Origin: Bacillota bacterium
GTDB lineage: Bacteria > Bacillota > Clostridia > Clostridiales > Clostridiaceae
DNA length: 64,000 nucleotides
Direction: 5' to 3'
NCBI GenBank assembly: GCA_017861315.1
Contig: JAGFXP010000007.1
Location: 1-64,000, forward strand
A model generated the notes under the pieces. It made no database searches. It worked only from the letters and a program-made list of their open reading frames with translations, and was not told the DNA's origin. This document shows, piece after piece, positions 57,499 through 64,000 of the stretch. Numbering within the stretch: the stretch's first letter is position 1; every line of letters begins with the position of its first letter. A program made the translations under genes and the position numbers.

Positions 57499-58367
57499 AA
57501 ACCATAGGCATAAACATAAACGTTTCAAAGGATCCTGACGGGAGCATTATGGAATCGGTCCTAAACGCGATCTATGAGGAAGACAGGAATGTCAATGTTA
57601 AAATATTTGAAAACTCGGAGGGGCTTGAAAACGAAGCTACAGCACTTCTTGAGGCTCTCATAGTTCTTGGCGGCGACGGAACAATTCTTGGAGCAGCAAG
57701 AAAGATAGCCAGGTACAGCGTGCCTATTCTGGGAATCAACATAGGGCATCTCGGCTTTCTGACAGAAGTCGACAGCTCTGAAGCCAGGGAAGCGATAAAG
57801 AAACTGCTGAGACAGGAGTTTCATACGGAAGAAAGAGCCATGCTTTCCTGCAGCTTCGAATCTCAGGGTGAAGTAAAGAACTACAACGCACTTAACGAGG
57901 TTGTGATTTCCAAGGGAACCCTTGTCAAGATAATAAAGTACGATGTTTTTGTGGACAACGATTTTTACGGGACGTTTGTATCGGACGGAGTGCTTGTTTC
58001 GACGGCAACAGGCTCGACGGCGTACAATCTGTCCTGCGGAGGGCCGTTCGTTTATCCGACGATGGATGCAATGATCCTTTCTCCGATCTGTCCGCATTCC
58101 ATGAACATGAGAAGCATGGTGCTTGGAAACAAGGTCAGCATAGATGTGGATCTAAACAAGAACAGCGAGAACGTTTTCCTGACGCTGGATGGACAGGAAT
58201 GGATGGAGCTGGACAAGGTCAAGAAGGTCAGGATCACGGCTTCACCGGATAAATGCAAGCTAATACGGCTGGATGGTTCAAACTACTTTAAAGTGCTAAG
58301 AAAGAAGATTACATTTAGAACAAAGGAAGGCGAAGGTGAAGAGTATGAAAATAGCGAGACACGCTAA
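57495..58367 (+). CDS. nadK: NAD kinase
   Basis: 290 aa; the GGDGTILGAAR motif (VLGGDGT), NIGHLGFLTEV, LNEVVISKG and STATGSTAYNLSCGGP are the ATP-NAD kinase signatures. Makes NADP from NAD. The 3' end overlaps the start of argR. Confidence 0.96.
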   Translation: MKTIGININVSKDPDGSIMESVLNAIYEEDRNVNVKIFENSEGLENEATALLEALIVLGGDGTILGAARKIARYSVPILGINIGHLGFLTEVDSSEAREAIKKLLRQEFHTEERAMLSCSFESQGEVKNYNALNEVVISKGTLVKIIKYDVFVDNDFYGTFVSDGVLVSTATGSTAYNLSCGGPFVYPTMDAMILSPICPHSMNMRSMVLGNKVSIDVDLNKNSENVFLTLDGQEWMELDKVKKVRITASPDKCKLIRLDGSNYFKVLRKKITFRTKEGEGEEYENSETR

Positions 58368-58797
58368 GATACTTGAAATAATCAATGCGAAAGACATAGA
58401 GACACAGGAGGAGCTTGCAGAGGAGCTGAAAAAGAGCGGCATGAATGTCACTCAGGCAACAGTCTCCAGGGACATAAAGGAGCTGAAGCTTATAAAGGTT
58501 CTTTCTGAAAGCGGTAAATACAAGTATGCCACGATAACACATACTGAAAGCTTCATGTCCAACAAGCTGGTAAACATATTCACACAGACGGTAATCCATG
58601 TTGAAACTGTTGAGAATTTTGTAGTGGTAAGGACTATTTCCGGTTCCGCCTCCGCTGCAGCTGAGGCCATAGATTCACTGAATTTTGACGGGATAGCAGG
58701 CACGCTGGCTGGTGACAACACCATATTCGTGCTGGCCAGGACACCTGAAAAGGCCCAGACTATAAGCCATAAAATGAAAAAGATGATAAGCGAGTAG
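58345..58797 (+). CDS. argR: Arginine repressor ArgR/AhrC
   Basis: 150 aa: N-terminal winged helix (TQEELAEELKKSGMNVTQATVSRDIKEL, recognition part ATVSRDIKEL) and C-terminal hexamerisation/arginine-binding core GTLAGDNTIFVLAR. ATG 58345 with AAGGTGA; GTG 58336 is less well placed. It is within the conserved tlyA-nadK-argR-recN order. Confidence 0.95.
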   Translation: MKIARHAKILEIINAKDIETQEELAEELKKSGMNVTQATVSRDIKELKLIKVLSESGKYKYATITHTESFMSNKLVNIFTQTVIHVETVENFVVVRTISGSASAAAEAIDSLNFDGIAGTLAGDNTIFVLARTPEKAQTISHKMKKMISE

Positions 58798-58801
58798 AAA
58801 G

Positions 58802-60505
58802 ATGCTTCTTCAGCTGAACATTAAAAATTTCGCGCTTATAGAAAATCTCAGCATATCCTTCGATAAGGGGTTCAATGTCTTTACCGGAGAAACGGGGGCG
58901 GGAAAATCCATATTGATTGATGCCATCAACTATGTCCTCGGAAGCAAGTTTAACAAGGATCTAATTAGAACCGGAGAAAGCAAAACATGTGTTGAAGCTG
59001 TGTTTACCATTGAGAATGACAGGACCTGTGAAGACCTGAAAGAAATGTCGGTGGAGTTTGATGACCTAGTGATAATTGAAAGAGAGACCTTTCAGTCCGG
59101 CAAAAGCATCATAAAGGTGAACGGCAAGTCTGTTCTGGTCTCAAGCCTGAAAAAGATAACGTCCTCGCTCCTTGACATCCACGGACAGCATGAAAACCAG
59201 AACATGCTGGACTGGACAAGCCACGTTCAGTATCTGGATTACTTCGGGCAGGATAAAATCAAGGCGGAAATGGACAGGTACAGGGAAAGATTCGAAAAGC
59301 TGACAGCGATAAGGACGAGAATCAACTCTTTGTCGGGCGGCAGCGGTGAAGACGACAAGCTGGCTGATTTCATCCTGTATCAGATAAACGAGATAAGGAG
59401 CGCCAAGCTTGTTCCGGGTGAAGAGGAAAAGCTTCAGGAGAGAGCTTCGATCCTGTCCAATGCAGAGAAAATAAGCGGAACCCTTAACGGCGCATATTCA
59501 GCCTTGTATGAAGGCGCTGACGACACACCTTCCATATTCGACACCCTGGGAGTTGTAATAAGGGATCTGAAAAGCATAGAGAACCACCATCAGGAATTGA
59601 AGAAATTCACACAGGACATCCAGGACATATACTACAGCCTGGAGGGGGTTGTCGAGGAAGTAAGGAACTTCAAAAGCAATATTCATTACGATGAAAGCGA
59701 GCTGGAGGAGATCAACAACAGGATATTCCAGATAAGCGCGCTCAAGAAAAAGTACGGAAAAAGCATCGAGGAAATCCTTCGGAACCTGGAGGAGATGACC
59801 GTGAGATTTGACGTGATGGTTAACAGAAGTGAAATCCTTGAAACTCTTAGAAATGAAGAGGCGGCAATGCTGGAGTCAGCAAAAAAACAGGCTGAGGTGA
59901 TACATCGTATCAGATGTGAGGTGTCCAAGGTCCTGGAAAAAAGAATACATAAGGAGCTCAGCTTCATAGGCCTTGGCAAGAGCGTATTCAAGGTGAATGT
60001 GGAACCTTCTGGGAAACTTCAGTCAAACGGGAGCGACAAAGTGCAGTTTTTTATTTCCACAAATCCGGGTGAGCCTGTGAAACCGCTGGAGAAAGTTGTC
60101 TCAGGAGGAGAACTGTCCAGAATCATGCTTGCGCTGAAAACGATTTTTGTAGACAAGGATAAAATTCCTTCTGTAATATTCGATGAGATCGATACCGGAA
60201 TAAGCGGAAGGATTGCGCAGAGCGTATCCGAGAAGATGTATTCAATATCGATCGACCACCAGGTTTTCTGCGTAACACATTTGCCGCAGATTGCTTCCAT
60301 GTCCGATGCGCATTACCATGTCAGCAAGGAAACCAAAAACGGCAAGACCTATACAGAGGTCGCTCTGCTTGACAAAAGGTCAAAGGAACTTGAAATAGCG
60401 AAAATGATCGGCAGCTCGGAAGTCACGAACATAACACTGGAGAATGCGAGAGAACTGATTTCGATGGCAGATTCAAAAAAACAGGAACTTAAGGAGCTGC
60501 CATAG
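58802..60505 (+). CDS. recN: DNA repair protein RecN
   Basis: 567-aa SMC-like ATPase of double-strand-break repair. Walker A GETGAGKSILIDA, long coiled coil (about 150-370), ABC signature VSGGELSRIMLALK and Walker B VIFDEIDTGISG. It ends at a terminator, and spo0A follows at once; the usual spoIVB gene is absent. Confidence 0.96.
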   Translation: MLLQLNIKNFALIENLSISFDKGFNVFTGETGAGKSILIDAINYVLGSKFNKDLIRTGESKTCVEAVFTIENDRTCEDLKEMSVEFDDLVIIERETFQSGKSIIKVNGKSVLVSSLKKITSSLLDIHGQHENQNMLDWTSHVQYLDYFGQDKIKAEMDRYRERFEKLTAIRTRINSLSGGSGEDDKLADFILYQINEIRSAKLVPGEEEKLQERASILSNAEKISGTLNGAYSALYEGADDTPSIFDTLGVVIRDLKSIENHHQELKKFTQDIQDIYYSLEGVVEEVRNFKSNIHYDESELEEINNRIFQISALKKKYGKSIEEILRNLEEMTVRFDVMVNRSEILETLRNEEAAMLESAKKQAEVIHRIRCEVSKVLEKRIHKELSFIGLGKSVFKVNVEPSGKLQSNGSDKVQFFISTNPGEPVKPLEKVVSGGELSRIMLALKTIFVDKDKIPSVIFDEIDTGISGRIAQSVSEKMYSISIDHQVFCVTHLPQIASMSDAHYHVSKETKNGKTYTEVALLDKRSKELEIAKMIGSSEVTNITLENARELISMADSKKQELKELP

Positions 60506-60516
60506 GCGGCTTCTTT
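60491..60516 (+). terminator. Terminator overlapping recN stop
   Basis: 11-bp stem AAGGAGCTGCC/GGCGGCTTCTT (wobbles allowed) with an ATA loop and T-rich follow-on. It separates recN from spo0A. Confidence 0.7.
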
Positions 60517-60528
60517 AATTGGGTGAAA

Positions 60529-60556
60529 AGAGGGAAATTTGCTCGCTGCGTCGAAT
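60529..60556 (+). promoter_or_regulatory. Sigma-H-like promoter of spo0A
   Basis: AGAGGGAAA (60529-60537, one mismatch to RnAGGAwWW), 12-nt spacer, GTCGAAT (60550-60556, fits RnnGAAT). CGTCGAA within the -10 is one base from the 0A-box core TGTCGAA, suggesting autoregulation as known for spo0A in Bacillus. Confidence 0.6.
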
Positions 60557-60595
60557 AAAAGCTATTAAGTGAGAAGAGGTTAAGGAGGGGATGCT

Positions 60596-61411
60596 ATGAC
60601 GGATTCTGCAATAAATGTGATAGTTGCCGATGATAATATTGAGTTCTGCAATGTAATGAGAGATTATTTCATGACTCAAATAGACATAAATTTGATAGGG
60701 ATTGCTTCGGACGGCTTTGAAGCTCTCGAAATGATCAAAGAGAAGAAGCCTGATCTTGTTATACTGGACATAATTATGCCTAATCTCGACGGACTGGGAG
60801 TGCTCGAGAAGCTCGGCGAGGAAAAGACCGAACACATGCCGCGCATAATCGTGCTGACGGCTGTAGGTCAGGATGTGGTTGCACAGAGAGCGATCGCACT
60901 GGGTGCGGATTATTATGTGGTGAAACCATTCGATATGGAGGTTCTAACCAGAAGGATGAGGCAGATGTTCGACAACACGCTGTACAACGGCAAAGAAAAG
61001 AAGGCATCGATGAATCCGGGCGGAGAAGGTGCGGAGCTTGGAAACAGCAATCCGGGAAACATTGAAGCCGAAATAACGAGGGTCATAAACGGCATAGGCA
61101 TACCGGCTAACGTAAAAGGATACACATACCTCAGGAAGGCGATAGCCCTTGCGGTAGATAACCAGCAGCTGCTGTCATCCATGACGAAGGAGCTGTATCC
61201 TGCCATAGCTGAAACCTATAATACTACGGGAAGCCGTGTCGAAAGGGCTATCAGGCATGCGATAGACATAGCCTGGTCAAGAGGCCAGCTTGAGAACATG
61301 CAAGACATATTCGGATATGCGACTACGCGTGAACATGTAAAGCCTTCCAACGGCGAGTTCATAGCAATGGTGGCTGACAGGCTCAGGCTTAAAAACAGTA
61401 TAATTGTCTAA
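60596..61411 (+). CDS. spo0A: Master response regulator Spo0A
   Basis: 271 aa. Receiver domain with ADD (10-13), phospho-acceptor D58 in VILDIIMPNLDG, Thr in VLTAVG and Lys in VVKPFD. C-terminal effector with GYTYLRKAI and SRVERAIRHAIDIAWSRGQ, the Spo0A-specific DNA-binding signature. It appears fully intact. RBS AAGGAGGGG. No phosphorelay genes (spo0F, spo0B, orphan kinases) are visible here. Confidence 0.97.
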   Translation: MTDSAINVIVADDNIEFCNVMRDYFMTQIDINLIGIASDGFEALEMIKEKKPDLVILDIIMPNLDGLGVLEKLGEEKTEHMPRIIVLTAVGQDVVAQRAIALGADYYVVKPFDMEVLTRRMRQMFDNTLYNGKEKKASMNPGGEGAELGNSNPGNIEAEITRVINGIGIPANVKGYTYLRKAIALAVDNQQLLSSMTKELYPAIAETYNTTGSRVERAIRHAIDIAWSRGQLENMQDIFGYATTREHVKPSNGEFIAMVADRLRLKNSIIV

Positions 61412-61424
61412 AGAGGGTGATATA

Positions 61425-61676
61425 ATGGAAAAAAACATCAGAGAAAAAGTCGATTTTTACAAAGAAAACTACAGTTCATGCCAGCTGGTAAAAAAAATCG
61501 CAGAAAAATACAAAGGCAGCGAATTTCTGAAGGATCCCATGTACCTGGCCCTTACGGAGGACATGTCATTGGCGGACTGGAGAGAAAAAGAAGATGAGGG
61601 CATTAAGTCCAGGGCTGAAAGGATTGAAAAGGAAGAGATCTACGATTCGGAGCTTTACGAGGACGAAGAGGACTAA
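61425..61676 (+). CDS. Small acidic protein of unknown function
   Basis: 83 aa, not recognised. Predicted helical and charged; N-terminal MEKNIREKVDFYKENY, a single Cys, a middle ALTEDMSLADWREKE, and a very acidic C-terminal tail (YDSELYEDEED). RBS AGAGGGTGA. It follows spo0A by 13 nt and is probably co-transcribed with it and with the next small gene. Confidence 0.7.
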   Translation: MEKNIREKVDFYKENYSSCQLVKKIAEKYKGSEFLKDPMYLALTEDMSLADWREKEDEGIKSRAERIEKEEIYDSELYEDEED

Positions 61677-61699
61677 ACAAACGCTGGGAGGGTGAAGTT

Positions 61700-61975
61700 A
61701 TGGAAAAAACAGAATACCCTGACTTCCCATACTGCAAATGGGTCAAAAAACCTTCGATGTTCGCCGAAGGTGAAGAGTCCATGTGCCTGATATACAAGCC
61801 CACATACGAGGAGCTGCTGAGACTTTTCAGGGATTACCAGAGAGCGTACTGGAGGGTGCCGGAGATAAGGCACTACGTTGAACTCCATCTCTGGAGGTAT
61901 GGCATGGTAGACAGGATAGCTGAAACCCTCACACTGTTGAAACAGGACAGAAGTGAATTTTACGGCTACAAGTAA
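61700..61975 (+). CDS. Small aromatic-rich protein of unknown function
   Basis: 91 aa, not recognised. It is rich in Tyr, Trp and Arg (FPYCKWVKKPSMFAEGE, RDYQRAYWRVPEIRHYV, HLWRYGMVD), predicted helical in the second half, with no membrane segment. RBS GGGAGGGTGA. It ends the spo0A transcript before a terminator. Confidence 0.7.
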   Translation: MEKTEYPDFPYCKWVKKPSMFAEGEESMCLIYKPTYEELLRLFRDYQRAYWRVPEIRHYVELHLWRYGMVDRIAETLTLLKQDRSEFYGYK

Positions 61976-61983
61976 ATATCCGG

Positions 61984-62009
61984 AGGGCTGCGTTGAGCGG
62001 TCCTTTTTT
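61984..62009 (+). terminator. Terminator of spo0A operon
   Basis: AGGGCTGC/GCGGTCCT stem (two G-T wobbles, GTTGA loop) followed by TTTTTT. Confidence 0.78.
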
Positions 62010-62032
62010 CATTGCTGCGTGGAATGTGATGC

Positions 62033-62049
62033 AAAATTCGACAAAATTC
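62033..62049. promoter_or_regulatory. Candidate 0A box (Spo0A-P binding site)
   Basis: On the minus strand TTTTGTCGAATTTT, containing the TGTCGAA core (plus TTCGACA 62037-62043) in an A/T-rich frame: a very good match to the Spo0A consensus. It lies about 200 bp upstream of the NlpC/P60 promoter -10 and just after the spo0A operon terminator. The rest of 61976-62322 is A/T-rich without an ORF. Confidence 0.6.
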
Positions 62050-62241
62050 AGTTGCGGCGGCGAGTTTTGGATTCATACAGAGGTGTAAATAAAGGGTTTT
62101 GTTAATAAAAATTTAATACAATAATAAAAATAACAAAAAATAAGTTTTGCAATAAAAAGCAGAAATCGGGGGGATGCCGGATTATTCGGGAGTTCATCAA
62201 TGATATCGGGGCAGCGGCAGCAATGTCAATTTTTTAGTTTA

Positions 62242-62295
62242 TGATATAATAACGTTGTTTATGTCTTGAGGGGTGTTCCATAAGGGAACAAAGAC
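62242..62295 (+). promoter_or_regulatory. Extended -10 promoter and 5' UTR hairpin of NlpC/P60 gene
   Basis: TGATATAAT (62242-62250). Downstream the transcript can fold GTCTT (62263-62267) with AAGAC (62291-62295) and TGTTCC (62274-62279) with GGAACA (62285-62290), leaving a GAGGGG bulge. Confidence 0.5.
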
Positions 62296-62322
62296 AAATA
62301 ATTGAAGAATGGTGATGGTTAA

Positions 62323-63357
62323 ATGAACAAAAAATGGATATCCGCCGCGATGGCACTCGTAATAACCCTTGGTATCAGCATCACAACCGTTTCTGCTGAC
62401 CCTGCCTCCGATCTTGCAGCGGTCAAACAGCAGCAAAGTGAACTGGAATCTAAAATTTCCAAAATTGATAATGAAATCCAGACAATCATGGCTAATATAG
62501 ATTATAACAAAAAAGAGATTACAGAAAAGCAGGCAGACATAAAGCAGGCTAAGGCAGACATAGCAAAACAGGAAGCGGCCATAAAGACTGAGCAGGACCT
62601 CTATGACAAAAGAATGAGAGCGCTTTACATGAACGGCCCTACAAGCTACGTTGAAATTCTCCTTGGCTCAAAGGATCTGGGAGACTTCATATCCAGAATA
62701 GGAAACTGCCAGACGATCATTGAGTACGATACAAAGCTCATAGGCGAATTCAAAGCGCTGCAGGCTGAGCTTACAGCTAACAAGGAAAAGCTTGAAAGCG
62801 ATAATAAAGCACTTGTATCCCTTCAGAAAGAGAACGAAACCAAGCTTTCAGACCTGAAGAACCAGAAGGCAGCTCAGGCCCCTTTGCTGGCAGACCTGAA
62901 GGCGCTTGAAACAAAATACAGCGCGCAGCTGGCTTCCTCGCAGAACATTTCAGCCGCAGGACTCATTGCTTTAAGCCAGAGCACTACTACTGCTTCAAGA
63001 GGTTCCACAGGAGTTTCCGCTGACCAGATAATATCATATGCATCGAACTTCCTGGGAGTCCCTTACGTTTGGGGGGGAACTTCACCTTCAGGTTTCGACT
63101 GTTCAGGATTGGTTCAGTACGTTTACGGGCATTTCGGCATCAGCCTTCCGAGAGTGGCAGCCGACCAGCAGGACGTAGGAGTCTACGTAACCAGGGACAA
63201 CCTCCAGCCGGGAGACCTGGTGTTCTTCGGAGACCCTGCCCATCATGTAGGAATCTATGTCGGAAACGGCATGATGCTGCACGCACCTCATACCGGTGAT
63301 GTAGTAAGAGTCGGACCGCTAAACAGCGATTTCACATACGGAAGAAGAGTACTTTAA
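62323..63357 (+). CDS. Secreted NlpC/P60 peptidoglycan endopeptidase
   Basis: 344 aa. Signal peptide MNKKWISAAMALVITLGI with cleavage near SADPAS, a long coiled coil (about 30-210, CwlO/PcsB-like), a Ser/Thr-rich linker and the C-terminal NlpC/P60 domain with catalytic C260 (GFDCSGLVQYV), H308 (HHVGIYVG) and H320 (MLHAPH). It cleaves peptide stems in the cell wall; coiled-coil versions are usually activated by FtsEX. A strong terminator follows. Confidence 0.93.
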   Translation: MNKKWISAAMALVITLGISITTVSADPASDLAAVKQQQSELESKISKIDNEIQTIMANIDYNKKEITEKQADIKQAKADIAKQEAAIKTEQDLYDKRMRALYMNGPTSYVEILLGSKDLGDFISRIGNCQTIIEYDTKLIGEFKALQAELTANKEKLESDNKALVSLQKENETKLSDLKNQKAAQAPLLADLKALETKYSAQLASSQNISAAGLIALSQSTTTASRGSTGVSADQIISYASNFLGVPYVWGGTSPSGFDCSGLVQYVYGHFGISLPRVAADQQDVGVYVTRDNLQPGDLVFFGDPAHHVGIYVGNGMMLHAPHTGDVVRVGPLNSDFTYGRRVL

Positions 63358-63365
63358 TCCATGAA

Positions 63366-63401
63366 AAAAAGGCAGTATCGGAATATCGATACTGCCTTTT
63401 T
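63366..63401. terminator. Bidirectional terminator
   Basis: A perfect 15-bp stem AAAAAGGCAGTATCG/CGATACTGCCTTTTT with a 6-nt loop; serves NlpC/P60 and the convergent usp gene. Confidence 0.92.
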
Positions 63402-63407
63402 AAATCC

Positions 63408-63818
63408 CTAATCTGGAACGACTACCACTGAAACCTCAGAATTTCGAACAACCTTGTTTGTCACCGAGCCAATAATCCTGGCAAATCCTGTCACCGTTGA
63501 CCTGGTCATGACAATCATATCAAAGCCGCCTTCCTTCGCCGCATCAGTTATGGCATCAGGCGCGAAGCCGTAGATGAATTTCTTTTCAACCACATAGCCT
63601 TCCAGTTCCTTCGCCGCTTTGTCAAGAAGCTCGGCGCTTTCCTTTTCCTCGGCTTTTATATTTTTTTCAACGGAAATCTCGCTAGAAAGGAAAGTCACGA
63701 TGACGTTGAGGAGTGTGACTTCCGCAGCCTCCTTCCCGAAGTATTTTTTTATCCAGGCGATTGAGTGCATGCTCTTTTCTGAACCGTCAAGGGGGATTAA
63801 AACCTTGATTTTTGCCAT
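63408..63818 (-). CDS. Universal stress protein UspA family
   Basis: 136-aa Usp domain. Opens IKVLIPLDGSEKSM and ends MTRSTVTGFARIIGSVTNKVVRNSEVSVVVV. The nucleotide-binding G-2x-G-9x-G(S/T) pattern is only partly kept (first Gly replaced by Arg-Ser-Thr), so ATP binding is uncertain. It is the downstream member of a tandem pair. Confidence 0.9.
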   Translation of the reverse strand: MAKIKVLIPLDGSEKSMHSIAWIKKYFGKEAAEVTLLNVIVTFLSSEISVEKNIKAEEKESAELLDKAAKELEGYVVEKKFIYGFAPDAITDAAKEGGFDMIVMTRSTVTGFARIIGSVTNKVVRNSEVSVVVVPD

Positions 63819-63834
63819 TCAAAATCATCCTTTC

Positions 63835-64000
63835 TTATTCAGGAACTATTGTAACTGAAACTTCGGAATCACGGACAACCTTGGTCGTTACCGAACCTAT
63901 GATTCTGGCGATGCCTTTTACGCTGGATTTGGTCATAATTATCATGTCGAAGCCGCCTTCCTTGGCCTGCTTAAGTATAACGTCAGGGGCGGATCCGTGC
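63835..64000 (-). CDS. Universal stress protein UspA family (partial, cut by window edge)
   Basis: The last 54 codons of a Usp domain; its start lies beyond 64000. The end reads MIIMTKSSVKGIARIIGSV and then VRDSEVSVTIVPE, closely similar to the neighbouring usp, so the two are a recent tandem duplication 16 nt apart. Confidence 0.88.
   Translation of the reverse strand, partial: HGSAPDVILKQAKEGGFDMIIMTKSSVKGIARIIGSVTTKVVRDSEVSVTIVPE

Overview
The window looks like a chromosomal segment of a strictly anaerobic, low-to-mid GC Gram-positive bacterium of the Clostridia/Tissierellia type. The evidence is a class I hybrid-cluster protein, pyruvate:ferredoxin oxidoreductase, a T-box leader, Spo0A, DUF1292, DUF4317 and CD1247-type proteins, AGGAGG ribosome-binding sites and sigma-A promoters that often have an extended -10 (TGNTATAAT). 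Nothing in it looks like a prophage, integrative element, insertion sequence or CRISPR array, and I see no rRNA or tRNA gene. The genus cannot be fixed from this sequence alone.

Layout. 1-5.7 kb: hcp behind a CRP/FNR-type dyad, a two-helix membrane protein with a probable non-AUG start, a DHA2-type MFS exporter with a large coiled-coil insertion, and a small gene relic. 5.7-8.5 kb (minus strand): a PPC-domain protein and threonine dehydratase under a T-box leader with a candidate isoleucine specifier, then a nitroreductase. 8.7-17 kb: parE-parC, superoxide dismutase, an M16 peptidase and an mrp-DUF134 pair. 17-21 kb: a SagB-type oxidoreductase divergent from recJ-murG. 21-25 kb: pyruvate:ferredoxin oxidoreductase, broken into two frames exactly where its second ferredoxin cluster should be. 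25-27.3 kb: a Gly-rich TPM-type membrane protein with PspA, and a Cys-rich DUF1292 protein. 27.3-35 kb: a HAD phosphatase and a class IV aminotransferase leading into a complete Bacillus-style chemotaxis operon (cheW-D-B-R-A-C-Y-W). 35-38 kb: CBS/DRTGG-regulated pyrophosphatase, an unknown basic protein and deoC. 38-43 kb: a compact type IV pilus or pseudopilus operon.

43-62 kb is the conserved Firmicute block M24 peptidase-efp-(CD1247)-asp23-nusB-xseA-xseB-ispA-dxs-tlyA-nadK-argR-recN-spo0A. Two sporulation pieces normally embedded in it, spoIIIAA-AH (between efp and asp23) and spoIVB (between recN and spo0A), are absent, while Spo0A itself is intact with a sigma-H-like promoter. A DUF4317 and glycogen cassette (two tandem glgA paralogues plus a GH13 enzyme) sits between ispA and dxs. 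The second glgA lacks two hallmark glycogen synthase residues. 62-64 kb: a secreted NlpC/P60 hydrolase preceded by a strong candidate 0A box, then two tandem universal stress proteins, the second cut by the window edge.

The most striking signals are the broken pyruvate:ferredoxin oxidoreductase, whose junction carries a dnaX-like A AAA AAG slippery heptamer in the right register with an upstream AGGGA, and the clean removal of sporulation genes around a retained Spo0A. I found no clearly novel multi-gene defence or mobile system. The less explained items are the two small proteins after spo0A, the Cys-rich DUF1292 protein with an overlapping leader ORF, and the variant GlgA.
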